Source: UBA7867 sp964579205
GTDB taxonomy: Bacteria; Bacillota; Clostridia; Christensenellales; UBA1242
Length of the DNA stretch: 59,426 nt
Direction of reading: 5' to 3'
NCBI GenBank assembly: GCA_964579205.1
Contig: CAZOFH010000007.1
Coordinates: 1-59,426, forward strand
Of the stretch, positions 51,521 through 59,426 are shown piece after piece. Positions within the stretch are counted from its first letter, which is position 1; each line of letters begins with the position of its first letter. The notes beneath the pieces were generated by a model that was not told the DNA's origin, did not search any database, and worked only from the letters and a program-made list of their open reading frames with translations. Position numbers and translations under genes: made by a program.

Positions 51521-52952
51521 TATTCGCTCCTCCCTCATTTTTTATCTTTTTTTGCTTGGCACTTTTTTTGTTTGCTTTTTCTGCACGCTCAATTTCTCGG
51601 TACAAGTTGGCAGCACGCTGCTTGTCCTCATCCTTAAATTTTTGCAGCAATGGAGCAATTTTTTTGTTGCCGAACAAAAAGTCGTACAGCATCACTAGCA
51701 CACCTTGCAACAGGTAGCCATAGTACATAAAGATACGCCAAAACAGCAATGCCCACACACTGACACCCGGAGCGCATCCCTTGAAGTATTGACCAAACAA
51801 CGCACCAAAAGACAATTCGGCAGAACCACCACCTCCCGGCAGTGGGATAAAACTAATCGCCAAATCACACACCACCTGCAGCACCATCAACTGGAACCAA
51901 ATATCTATGCTCGGATTGTTGGTAAACATACAATATACCACAAATGGGAACGAGTAACACCCCGTCAAACAAAGGATGGTCAAGAATATCTGAAATAATG
52001 CATTCCACTTATTCTTCATAAACATTTTGAATGTGACAGTATACTGTTTTACCGTGCGCAAAACGCGCTTAAACGCCGCCTGATAGTCCTTGACTAGATG
52101 CAATTTTGCGCCAAACTTGAGACAGCCTAGTACCATCTTTGGGGCGACCTTTTTGCTAAACGACAGCATAATGACGACCGCTATTAGCAAGGCATTGAGT
52201 ATCAACCCTATCCAACTCATAGTGAGCAGCAGCGGATTGATATTCAGGTTCAAAAAGATATTGATGAGCAGTATGGTCGCGGTATACACGATAAAGACAA
52301 TCTGACCATACACATATTTTGACAAAGGCACGCTAGATGCGGTACTCGCACTCAAGCCGCGCTTTGACAAATAAAAAATCTGGAATGGCTGCCCACCCGT
52401 AGAAAGCGGAGTGATACAGTCATAAAAACGACAAATAGCCACCGATTTGTAACTCAAGAACGGTCGCGACCGACCAGTGACCTGCTTTATGGACACTGAT
52501 ATTCGCGCAGCATCGGTAAAGTTGACAAACATAAACAGCAGCACTCCTGCGAGCAGCCACCACAAGTTCATCTCAGATGTCACTAGGTCTGAGAAAGAAA
52601 TCGCACCCTCGCTCCTAATTTGAAAGAACAGCACGATAGCCAAAATGACGAGGTTTAGCATCAAAAAGCCAAAACTAATCCAGCGCTGTTTTTTGCTCTT
52701 TTGCTTTTCTGCCATTTTGTAACTAGAGTTGACAGCCTCTTTTGCCAGAGTATCTCTCTCCGCCTCTTCCTTGAGATGCGGAATAGTTTTTTCAGCGGTG
52801 ATGACCTCACTCGGCAATTTGCCACGCAGCGCCAATTTTTGCTCCATTCGGTGGCAAGGCGAAAAAGCCTTGTCAGTAAACAAGACTGGATCTTTTGCCT
52901 GATGTGTGTCGACACAGATATTCTCTGTGTCCTTTATATTTTCGTCAGCCAT
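51513..52952 (-). CDS. Lysylphosphatidylglycerol synthase-like membrane protein (UPF0104/YbhN family)
   Basis: A 479-aa protein with about 75 soluble N-terminal residues, then 7-8 membrane helices with the family's GRSRPFLSYKSVAICRFYDCITPLSTGGQPFQIFYL and PLPGGGGSAELSFGALF motifs. It corresponds to the flippase domain of MprF without the synthase half. Such proteins move lipids or lipid-linked sugars across the membrane; the substrate here is unknown. The start at 52952 (MADENIKD) follows GGGGGAG; the spacing is short, and an in-frame ATG 12 codons earlier is possible. It is co-transcribed with the AI-2E transporter, suggesting an envelope function for both. Confidence 0.85.
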   Translation of the reverse strand: MADENIKDTENICVDTHQAKDPVLFTDKAFSPCHRMEQKLALRGKLPSEVITAEKTIPHLKEEAERDTLAKEAVNSSYKMAEKQKSKKQRWISFGFLMLNLVILAIVLFFQIRSEGAISFSDLVTSEMNLWWLLAGVLLFMFVNFTDAARISVSIKQVTGRSRPFLSYKSVAICRFYDCITPLSTGGQPFQIFYLSKRGLSASTASSVPLSKYVYGQIVFIVYTATILLINIFLNLNINPLLLTMSWIGLILNALLIAVVIMLSFSKKVAPKMVLGCLKFGAKLHLVKDYQAAFKRVLRTVKQYTVTFKMFMKNKWNALFQIFLTILCLTGCYSFPFVVYCMFTNNPSIDIWFQLMVLQVVCDLAISFIPLPGGGGSAELSFGALFGQYFKGCAPGVSVWALLFWRIFMYYGYLLQGVLVMLYDFLFGNKKIAPLLQKFKDEDKQRAANLYREIERAEKANKKSAKQKKIKNEGGANNG

Positions 52953-53006
52953 GACTCCCCCGCTGAAAACGCCTAAAATTAAAGACAATAGTAGTTTATA
53001 GAGATA

Positions 53007-53035
53007 ATATTACCAAAAAGATTTTGTTTTGTCAA
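53007..53035 (-). promoter_or_regulatory. Promoter of the flippase/AI-2E operon
   Basis: Minus strand: TTGACA (53035-53030), 17-bp spacer, TAATAT (53012-53007). Confidence 0.75.
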
Positions 53036-53047
53036 AAGAAAAATATA

Positions 53048-53072
53048 AAAATTGGGAATTATGCCCAATTTT
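53048..53072 (-). terminator. Terminator spanning the tilS stop codon
   Basis: Perfect 9-bp stem AAAATTGGG (53048-53056) with CCCAATTTT (53064-53072), followed on the minus strand by TATATTTTT. The stop codon (53059-53061) lies in the loop. Confidence 0.8.
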
Positions 53073-54405
53073 CTAAATCATACTTGATAATTGCGAAATT
53101 TTGAGTATCCTCGGTCACACGCAACTGCTCGGCAATATCCACACCAGCGACCGCCAAAACCTCGCTCCCCACTGCCAAAACAGGCAAATAATCGCGCAGT
53201 CTAGCAGGGATTTTTTTGTCAATCAAATATGACTTTAATTTTTTGGTACCACCGCCGAATTTTTCTATTACATCACCCTCCTTGCGGACGCGCCATTTTG
53301 CACCATTAGGCACCTTGTCTAGGTCAAATGTCAGCATACCTGCGTCAAACATAGGCTTTTTGACACGCTTTACCTGCAATTTGCCATAATCGCCGAATGT
53401 AATCATGCCTACCTTAAAATTCCACTCTACATTGACATCAAACTTTGGCTTTTTGCGGATAAGCGTAAGATAAGAATACTCCTTAAACGCCTCGACATTT
53501 TGCGGCAAATCAAGGCGCGCGCCATTCTCACCCGCTTTTGCCAATGCCCAAATCAAATCAAAGTGCTTGCGCTCAAAATCTTGGACAGCACCCAGACTAG
53601 CCAACTGGTCGGCGATCATCCTATACACGATAGGCTGGTCGTACAAAAAGTATGTGAGCGGTATCTTGATGACGCCATTTAGGCTCAAGACTGAGTCAAA
53701 ATTCATCATTTTGCGGATGTACTCGTCATCCTCACGACAAATCTTGCCAAAAGAGCAAAGGGTAGAATCTAGCCCACCCCACACCTCGCGGAGTTTGGGC
53801 ATAATCTCTTGACGGAGCAAATTGCGACTAATAGTAGTGTCGGTATTTGTCTCGTCCTCAAGATATGGGATATTATTCTCTGCTACATATTGCATAATCT
53901 GCTCTTTGGGCGTCTCTAACAATGGCCTAATGTAATAGCCATCTCTTATCACACTCATCCCGCTAGCGCCAGTCAACCCGCTACCACGCAAAATATGCAG
54001 TAGAATAGTCTCTGCTTGATCTCTCTCGTGGTGAGCCAGTGCGATACAATCTACCTCATTTTTCTCACGCAACGCCTCAAAGATGCCATATCTAGCCTTT
54101 CTACACGCATCCTCTAGCGTCACGCCCTCTTTTTTGGCGATCACATTCGCCTCTACCTTGTATTCTCTAAAAGGGATACCAGTATCCTGACAATATGCCT
54201 CTACGAACCTAGCCTCACGCTCGTCATTCGCCCTAGTACCGTGATTAACATTGATAGCACAAATACTAATCCCCAGATCCTCACAGTGTGTGAATAGCAA
54301 ATGGAGTAGTGCCATACTGTCTGAGCCACCGCTCACAGCCACACCTACTCTACTGCCGTACCTAAACAAATTCTGTTGCTTGATAAATCCTATTACCTGT
54401 TCCAT
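53059..54405 (-). CDS. tilS: tRNA(Ile)-lysidine synthetase
   Basis: Converts C34 of the CAU-anticodon tRNA(Ile) to lysidine so that it reads AUA. The 448-aa protein has the PP-loop SGGSDS (residues 25-30), NVNHGTR, ALAHHERDQAETILLHILRGSGLTGASGM, the long family-specific linker and a C-terminal TilS domain (KIPARLRDYLPVLAVGSEVLAVAG). AGGAG is six bases upstream of the ATG. It lies downstream of spoIIE as in Bacillus, but the usual hprT and ftsH do not follow. It also has its own promoter. Confidence 0.96.
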   Translation of the reverse strand: MEQVIGFIKQQNLFRYGSRVGVAVSGGSDSMALLHLLFTHCEDLGISICAINVNHGTRANDEREARFVEAYCQDTGIPFREYKVEANVIAKKEGVTLEDACRKARYGIFEALREKNEVDCIALAHHERDQAETILLHILRGSGLTGASGMSVIRDGYYIRPLLETPKEQIMQYVAENNIPYLEDETNTDTTISRNLLRQEIMPKLREVWGGLDSTLCSFGKICREDDEYIRKMMNFDSVLSLNGVIKIPLTYFLYDQPIVYRMIADQLASLGAVQDFERKHFDLIWALAKAGENGARLDLPQNVEAFKEYSYLTLIRKKPKFDVNVEWNFKVGMITFGDYGKLQVKRVKKPMFDAGMLTFDLDKVPNGAKWRVRKEGDVIEKFGGGTKKLKSYLIDKKIPARLRDYLPVLAVGSEVLAVAGVDIAEQLRVTEDTQNFAIIKYDLENWA

Positions 54406-54423
54406 TTTTCTCTCCTAAAAGTT

Positions 54424-54452
54424 ATTATACTACAAAAATAGATATTATTCAA
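54424..54452 (-). promoter_or_regulatory. Promoter of tilS
   Basis: Minus strand: TTGAAT (54452-54447), 17-bp spacer, TATAAT (54429-54424), 19 bases before the tilS start. It allows tilS expression outside sporulation. Confidence 0.7.
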
Positions 54453-54470
54453 TAGAATTTCACAATAATA

Positions 54471-56738
54471 TTATAGTTTGGTAAAAATTTTGCATACCAA
54501 GACAGTCATATCGTCTTTTGGGCAACTATGATAATTCTTTAGCGCGGCGTCTAATAGACGGTTCGCCACCTCTTGAGGATTTTGCGTATCCATACTAGCG
54601 ATGCTGTTTTTCATCTCTTCCACACTCCCGAAACTATCCACCACGCCGTCCGTAGTCAGCACCACCATATCGTTATCCTTGAGAATTATTGACCTAATGC
54701 TCGGTCTCAATTCCTCCAATATCCCCAGCGGCAGCGCTCCACTCTCCAGTTCGCGCACTTCTGTTCCCGATTTTATAAAACTCGACGGCGAACCTACCTT
54801 GATCATTTCGCATGTCCCCGTGTGCAAGTCCACTACGCAAATGTCCACCGCGCTAAAATTCTCCTCGCAGTTCAGTGATAATAGTTGATTGGCTGACCGC
54901 AGAATGAGGCTGCTATCAAATCCCGCTCGGTAAAAACTCTCTAGCATATTGAGTGCCAGTGTGCTAGTATTATTCGCCCCCTCGCCGCTACCCATACCAT
55001 CACAGAGCGAGAGGAGGATTTTGTCATTGCCGAGTTTTAGGACGGAATGAGTGTCGCCCGACTTTTGCCCGATAGTTTTTGGCATTGCCGCCACGCCAAA
55101 GACTATGTCGAATGCGCTGATATTCTTGCAATTTACCACGCTAAAAGTAGGTTTTTGCCCAGCCGTTACACTGTCAATCTCCATTTTGACCCCGATGGCT
55201 TTGCCCAAAACGGACAAAAGTCGTGGATTGGCGACATCTCGCGTCTTGATGACCAAGGTTAGCCTACAAATCTCATTCCCCTGCTGATAGAGTATCACTT
55301 CGCTACATATTATCCCAGCGTACATCAGTTGCTCTCTAATGTTTGCCTCCATTTCGGTATCAAATGAGACCATTACGCTCATTTCGCTCGCCAAAGCAAA
55401 TACCACATCGCTAATACCCGTCATCTGCTCGCTTAATAGCCGCCTGCCGCTATTTAGGTTTTCTGTACTACGCCTTTGGTCCTTGTATTGATTGACTAGC
55501 ATATTGATATTATTGAGCAAAATAGGCAGTTTGGTGCAATTACTCGTCAGCACAGGCGACACGTCGATTAGCGAGGCTTTGCCGCGCTCGTACGAAAAAC
55601 ATAACAGGTTCTTTATGCTGTCGGTTATACTCGAACCAAAACGCGAGCAATCTTTTTTTCTAGGGCAATTCGTGCAATTTTGCCTGCGCACTCGCTCACT
55701 CAAAAAATCCAAATTTTCACCGAAATCCTCCTTTCCGCAAATCATCTGCGAAAACACTTGTCCGAGGTCACAAAAGACCTGCCCGAGGTCATACAGACGA
55801 TTTTTGAGCGTCTGCCTATTCTTATTTATTAGAGAGCGGACGGCAAAATCCTCTTTGTCCGTGAGTACAGTATTGCGCCAGTTTTTGAGCAATTTGGCAG
55901 GCAGTAGCAGATATATCACCGCGCCACCCACAACCGCCAAAAAGTGAACGAGGCTATAATTACTCATAAAAAACAGCCCCGATATCGCGTCAATTAGTAT
56001 CACCGCGAGGCAAGAGTACACCCGAATATTCGTCTGACAAATCGAGGCAAACAGCCCTACAAAAATTATATGTGATAGCGCGAGATAGTCCCCGCTAGCA
56101 AACGCTACCCCCAAACCTAGAAATATAGAGATAAGTGTACCGACTACCGCACCCAAAATATTGTTGGCTATCAAGAGCAGCAGCGCCACTATTCCCCAAA
56201 AATAGTATTGCGCGACAGGCAGGCAAAATAGCCCGGCGCCGATAGCAAAAATAGTCACTCCCCAGCAGATTATCTCATCGATGCAGTATTTGCGCCTTAT
56301 CCCCTTGAGTAGCATATTCTGCAAAATATTGAGATAGCAATACATACAGATTAACCCCAGAACAAGGGTAATCACCGCCTGCCACAGACTCTCGGGCACG
56401 CTACTAGCAAAATACAATAGCCCAAATTGCGACAGAAAGGCATAGCACCCTATCAGCACTTTGTTGAGCGGTTTTTGAAATCTATAATGCAAAAAAAATG
56501 CAATACAAAATACCCCGATCGTGACCGCATCGATTATCAAATGCTCCACTGTCCCGAATACCAGTACCCCGCTCAAGAGATACAATGGCGAGAGAATGTA
56601 GATTCTTTGATTGCACCACACGAGAGCAAAAAGCATCCCAAAAGCAAAAGGATGCACCCCTTGGATGTTGGCACTCATCAGCACGACAAACAAGGCAAAA
56701 TAGCCCAAATATTTTGCGACAGACCTACTCTTGGACAC
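54471..56738 (-). CDS. spoIIE: Stage II sporulation protein E (SpoIIE)
   Basis: PP2C-type membrane phosphatase that dephosphorylates SpoIIAA and so triggers sigma-F in the forespore. The 755-aa protein has about ten N-terminal membrane helices, a central regulatory region with a Cys cluster (NCTNCPRKKDC) and a C-terminal PP2C domain with LCDGMGSGEGA (metal Asp near 580), LTTDGVVDS (about 697) and PKDDMTVLV (about 742). The start is GTG at 56738, preceded by GAGGTGAG. Its promoter has the unusual long spacer typical of Spo0A-activated sporulation genes. The downstream neighbour tilS is the same as in Bacillus. Confidence 0.96.
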   Translation of the reverse strand: MSKSRSVAKYLGYFALFVVLMSANIQGVHPFAFGMLFALVWCNQRIYILSPLYLLSGVLVFGTVEHLIIDAVTIGVFCIAFFLHYRFQKPLNKVLIGCYAFLSQFGLLYFASSVPESLWQAVITLVLGLICMYCYLNILQNMLLKGIRRKYCIDEIICWGVTIFAIGAGLFCLPVAQYYFWGIVALLLLIANNILGAVVGTLISIFLGLGVAFASGDYLALSHIIFVGLFASICQTNIRVYSCLAVILIDAISGLFFMSNYSLVHFLAVVGGAVIYLLLPAKLLKNWRNTVLTDKEDFAVRSLINKNRQTLKNRLYDLGQVFCDLGQVFSQMICGKEDFGENLDFLSERVRRQNCTNCPRKKDCSRFGSSITDSIKNLLCFSYERGKASLIDVSPVLTSNCTKLPILLNNINMLVNQYKDQRRSTENLNSGRRLLSEQMTGISDVVFALASEMSVMVSFDTEMEANIREQLMYAGIICSEVILYQQGNEICRLTLVIKTRDVANPRLLSVLGKAIGVKMEIDSVTAGQKPTFSVVNCKNISAFDIVFGVAAMPKTIGQKSGDTHSVLKLGNDKILLSLCDGMGSGEGANNTSTLALNMLESFYRAGFDSSLILRSANQLLSLNCEENFSAVDICVVDLHTGTCEMIKVGSPSSFIKSGTEVRELESGALPLGILEELRPSIRSIILKDNDMVVLTTDGVVDSFGSVEEMKNSIASMDTQNPQEVANRLLDAALKNYHSCPKDDMTVLVCKIFTKL

Positions 56739-56760
56739 TACGTCTCACCTCTAAAGCAAT

Positions 56761-56796
56761 TATATACCATCCAGCCCAAAAATCCCTTGTCAAAAA
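56761..56796 (-). promoter_or_regulatory. spoIIE promoter with long spacer and overlapping Spo0A-like box
   Basis: Minus strand: TTGACA (56793-56788) is separated from TATATA (56766-56761) by 21 bp, or by 23 bp from TATAAT (56764-56759). A normal 17-bp -10 is absent. On the plus strand TTGTCAAAAA (56787-56796) overlaps the -35 and is one base from the 0A-box core TGNCGAA. B. subtilis spoIIE and spoIIG promoters are known to have 21-22 bp spacers and to need Spo0A~P. Confidence 0.65.
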
Positions 56797-56849
56797 AAGC
56801 ACCAAATTTCGATTGATTTGAAATATAAAAAAAGATTATGTCAAATCTT

Positions 56850-56878
56850 TTGCTTTTTTTACAATTTTGAGTTATAAT
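56850..56878 (+). promoter_or_regulatory. Promoter of the SDR-walJ operon
   Basis: TTGCTT (56850-56855), 17-bp spacer, TATAAT (56873-56878), 28 bases before the SDR start. Confidence 0.7.
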
Positions 56879-56906
56879 AGGGGGAATTTTTTGAGGAGAC
56901 AAAAGA

Positions 56907-57695
56907 ATGCAAAAAATCTACGTTATCACAGGCGCTTCTAGTGGAATTGGGCTAGAATTAGCCAAAATCGCCCTGAGTGAAGGGCACATCGTATACAACT
57001 TTAGTCGCAAACCTGCCGACTTTGACGGGCTAAAGAATATCGCTTGCGACGTGACAAAGCCCGATATGGTCACCGCGGCTTTTGAGGCAGTAATAGCAGA
57101 GTCAAAGAAAATCGATTGCGTGATAAATAACGCTGGTATGGGCATCAGCGGCCCTGCAGAACTAGAGCCGCAGGCTGATGTAGACAAGATAATCGATGTC
57201 AATTTTAAGGGCGCTATAGATGTTGCGAGAAAGTCTATCCCATACCTTAGGGAGAGCAAGGGAATTTTGGTCAATATCGGGTCGGCTGGTGGCGAATTTG
57301 CCCTGCCATTTCAGGCATATTATAGCGCGACCAAAATGGGCTTGCAGGCGTTTAGCACCGCTCTCAAGAATGAAGTCCGCCCTCTAGATGTCCGCGTCAC
57401 CTGTGCCCTGCCGGGCGATACCAAGACTCAGTTTACCCAGAATAGGGTCAAGACTGAGGCTCTCGATAGCGATTATGGCGAGCGCGTAGAGCGCAGCGTG
57501 AGCCGAATGGAGTTTGACGAGCAGCACGGCATGGAGGCTGCAGAGGTAGCCAAAGCCATTTTCAAACTCTCAAATTCCAAAAACCCACCCGCCACTCGCA
57601 CAATAGGCTTCCCCTACAAAATCCTGCGTTTTATAAAGCGACTCGTGCCAGAGAGATTCTTGACATATATGCTGTATAGGATTTACGGTAAATAA
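56907..57695 (+). CDS. SDR family NAD(P)-dependent oxidoreductase
   Basis: A 262-aa short-chain dehydrogenase/reductase. The Rossmann TGASSGIG (8-15), NNAGMGISG, Ser126 in NIGSAGG and the active-site Tyr139-Lys143 (YYSATKMG) are all present. A C-terminal extension with FPYKILRFIKRLVPERFLTYML is hydrophobic, as in membrane-associated or lipid-modifying SDRs, so a fatty or sterol-like substrate is possible; it cannot be told from sequence. GAGGAG precedes the ATG. It is the first gene of a pair with the MBL hydrolase, one base apart. Confidence 0.93.
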   Translation: MQKIYVITGASSGIGLELAKIALSEGHIVYNFSRKPADFDGLKNIACDVTKPDMVTAAFEAVIAESKKIDCVINNAGMGISGPAELEPQADVDKIIDVNFKGAIDVARKSIPYLRESKGILVNIGSAGGEFALPFQAYYSATKMGLQAFSTALKNEVRPLDVRVTCALPGDTKTQFTQNRVKTEALDSDYGERVERSVSRMEFDEQHGMEAAEVAKAIFKLSNSKNPPATRTIGFPYKILRFIKRLVPERFLTYMLYRIYGK

Positions 57696-57696
57696 T

Positions 57697-58491
57697 ATGC
57701 GTATTTGTGTATTAGCGAGCGGCAGCAAAGGGAATTGTACCTTTGTCGAGGGCGAAAATACCCGCATTTTGATTGACGCAGGACTGACAAAATCCGATAT
57801 CGAAAAAAGGCTCGCGCTTATCGGGGTCGACCCCAATAGTATCCACTCGATTTTGGTCACCCACGAGCATAGCGACCACATAAAAGGCTTGGGAGCATTC
57901 GCTCGAGCACACGATGCCCAAATTTTTGCACACCCTGATACTTGGGCAGAGATGGATAGCAAAATCGGAGTCATCCCCGCGCATCACAAATTGGGAATTT
58001 TCGACACGGATTTTTATATCAACGAGTTGGCTGTGTCTAGTTTTGACCTGTCACACGATAGCCGCCACTGCCTAGGATTCAGTATTTACGAGGGGAACAA
58101 AAAATTTAGTTCCGCCACCGATTTGGGCTTTATCACCGACCAAATTATCCAAAAATTGGCGGACAGTAACCTAGTAGTTTTGGAGGCAAATCACGATGTA
58201 AATCGCCTACTCAGCAACCCCAAATATCCCATCGCGCTCAAAAATAGGATTTTGTCAAAATATGGGCACCTCAACAATCAGGACACCGCAAATGCCGTCC
58301 TCAAAATGCTGGGTTATGGCGTGCGCGGGCTGATACCTGCCCACCTCAGCGAGGACAACAATACGCCGCAACTCGTATTGCAAACGCTGCAAAATGTCGT
58401 CGCGCAAAACGGCGGCGATTTGGTCAAAGAATTGCGCGTCGATATAGCCAAACAAGACCAAATCGGCAATATTTATAGATTAAAGGGCTAA
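57697..58491 (+). CDS. walJ: MBL-fold metallohydrolase, WalJ (YycJ) type
   Basis: A 264-aa metallo-beta-lactamase-fold protein: SGSKGNCTFVEG near the start, VTHEHSDHIKG (His56, His58, Asp60, His61) and LEANHDVNRLL, with a late PAHLSEDN. The opening SGSKGN and the length match WalJ/YycJ, an MBL enzyme linked to cell-wall signalling and possibly DNA metabolism (5'-3' exonuclease activity has been reported for relatives). It normally follows walRK and htrA; here it follows an SDR gene instead. The gene starts one base after the SDR stop. Confidence 0.9.
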   Translation: MRICVLASGSKGNCTFVEGENTRILIDAGLTKSDIEKRLALIGVDPNSIHSILVTHEHSDHIKGLGAFARAHDAQIFAHPDTWAEMDSKIGVIPAHHKLGIFDTDFYINELAVSSFDLSHDSRHCLGFSIYEGNKKFSSATDLGFITDQIIQKLADSNLVVLEANHDVNRLLSNPKYPIALKNRILSKYGHLNNQDTANAVLKMLGYGVRGLIPAHLSEDNNTPQLVLQTLQNVVAQNGGDLVKELRVDIAKQDQIGNIYRLKG

Positions 58492-58602
58492 TTTGAAGCA
58501 AATCCTACAGGGCTCACCTCAAATTTGGCTCTTTTTTGATGTATATTTACCCCCTTTTTACACAAAGTAGTAGTGAAAATTATTTAAGGTGGTATATTAT
58601 TT

Positions 58603-59283
58603 ATGGCAAAAAAATCAACCAAATCAAACGAAAAATCAGAAAGCAAATCAGACGCAAAGCAAAAATCTAGTACAAAATCTGCTGCAGCAAAAACCAAGCA
58701 GCCCCTCATCAGCACGGGCAAAAAAATCGGCATCGCGATGTATTTTACCTTTTTGGCTACCTTGGCATGCGTGATAGGCGTCCAAATGTTGTTGACTCAA
58801 AATATCGACACCCCTACCCCTGCTGCCGACACTTATTCGACCAATATAGTCGAAACCACACAGCCTAGCACCGACCCTATCGATACCTTGAGCCACGCCA
58901 GCAATTATAGCGATTTCCCTATCGACGAAAAAGCGCCGCGCCACAATGTCGCTACCCCATTTGATGGCACTCCTAGCGCGACATCCTCAGACGCGGCTAT
59001 GCCCCCGCAAAACGCTACTCAGAGCGCTGACGACACCTCGAAAAGTTTGCCGAGCACTACCTGCCCTGACGGAAATTGCACTTTGTCTACCGACCCTGCC
59101 TGCCCCGATGGCAACTGTGATACACTCGCCAATCCAGCCTGTCCTGATGGAAATTGCGAACTATCTTCCTCTCCCACTTGCCCTGATGAGAATTGCAATA
59201 AACTAGTCAATCCATCTTGTCCCGATGGCAACTGTGATTTAGCAACAAAAACTGCATGCCCTGACGGCAACTGCGCAGAATAA
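58603..59283 (+). CDS. Membrane protein with six periodic CPDGNC repeats
   Basis: A 226-aa protein, no known family. A Lys/Ser-rich cytoplasmic head (about 1-43) is followed by one membrane helix (about 44-66, IGIAMYFTFLATLACVIGV). Then comes an exported Thr/Ser/Asp/Pro linker and, from Cys154, six units of CPDGNC (the fourth is CPDENC). The first Cys codons start at 59062, 59101, 59140, 59179, 59218 and 59257, exactly 39 bases apart, so the period is 13 residues without exception. The codons differ between units, so the protein pattern is conserved rather than freshly duplicated. Paired Cys with Asp and Asn suggests metal or redox binding outside the cell. AAGGTGG lies upstream. Confidence 0.78.
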   Translation: MAKKSTKSNEKSESKSDAKQKSSTKSAAAKTKQPLISTGKKIGIAMYFTFLATLACVIGVQMLLTQNIDTPTPAADTYSTNIVETTQPSTDPIDTLSHASNYSDFPIDEKAPRHNVATPFDGTPSATSSDAAMPPQNATQSADDTSKSLPSTTCPDGNCTLSTDPACPDGNCDTLANPACPDGNCELSSSPTCPDENCNKLVNPSCPDGNCDLATKTACPDGNCAE

Positions 59284-59370
59284 TAGCATACGTAGCGACG
59301 GTTTTTGTGTGGGCAGGTTGAATAGTACGGTTGATACTGTCTGCAATACTATGTGCAAACAAATGCGGTA

Positions 59371-59426
59371 TGAGGTTCGCTCCGCTCACAGATTCCACGC
59401 AGTGCCGAACCCAAAACAAAAAAGAC
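59371..59426. repeat. Dispersed multi-hairpin repeat, copy C (cut by the window end)
   Basis: TGAG...CTCA hairpin with CTCACAGATTCCACG, then GTGCCGAACC, an A-rich stretch and AAAAAAGAC at the end. It is the same as copy B (15374-15540) with the inner hairpins removed. In copy B a terminator stem follows this point, so one probably lies just past the window. Confidence 0.7.

Noticed and set aside
59062..59283. Recent slipped-strand duplication making the CPDGNC repeats
   Set aside because: Codon choices differ between the six units, so the repeats are not recent copies at the DNA level.

Overview
The window looks like a chromosomal segment from an uncultured, spore-forming Gram-positive bacterium (Bacillota, most likely class Clostridia, probably gut-associated). 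Reasons: an uninterrupted sigK and a spoIIE lie in the same window. The housekeeping synteny is Bacillota-like (pcrA-ligA, gatCAB, rpoZ-priA, rsgA-rpe, rpmB facing yloU-yloV). Shine-Dalgarno sites are strong (GGAGG types), and most promoters are sigma-A-like with 17-bp spacers. Large exported proteins with Ig-like, GLUG and InlB-type repeats resemble those of uncultured gut Clostridia. The lineage is an inference; no rRNA or tRNA gene was found to anchor it.

Layout. 1-2.2 kb: sigK and two half-size TauE/SafE-type permeases, separated by a GC-rich cloverleaf-shaped palindrome. 2.3-28.5 kb: an envelope region of five very large exported proteins (694-1485 aa), interrupted by uvrB-uvrA, two small lipoprotein or Cys-rich genes, rpiB and a PHP-family phosphoesterase. 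The PHP gene sits between two giant surface proteins in one tight operon. 28.7-34.2 kb: an HD-domain hydrolase, a small unknown, an aldehyde dehydrogenase, a Cys-rich mini-protein with an operator-like palindrome, then yloV(fakA)-yloU facing rpmB. 34.5-37.3 kb: a three-gene accessory module (membrane-anchored HNH-like nuclease, unknown protein, SUFU-domain protein) with its own promoter. It sits between rpe and rpmB, inside an otherwise conserved block. 37.7-49.2 kb: a compact housekeeping run on the minus strand (pcrA-ligA; gatC-gatA-gatB-rpoZ-priA-rsgA-rpe). 49.3-59.4 kb: a small unknown, an AI-2E-family transporter with an LPG-flippase-like protein, spoIIE and tilS, then on the plus strand an SDR oxidoreductase with a walJ-type MBL hydrolase, and a membrane protein ending in six perfectly periodic CPDGNC repeats.

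The points most worth following up are the nuclease/SUFU module (a candidate toxin-immunity system), the 13-residue CPDGNC repeat protein, the surface-protein/PHP operon, a family of dispersed multi-hairpin repeats placed mostly at gene 3' ends, and a spoIIE promoter that keeps the abnormally long -35/-10 spacing known for Spo0A-activated promoters. Nearly all promoters, start sites and terminators were read by eye, without software.
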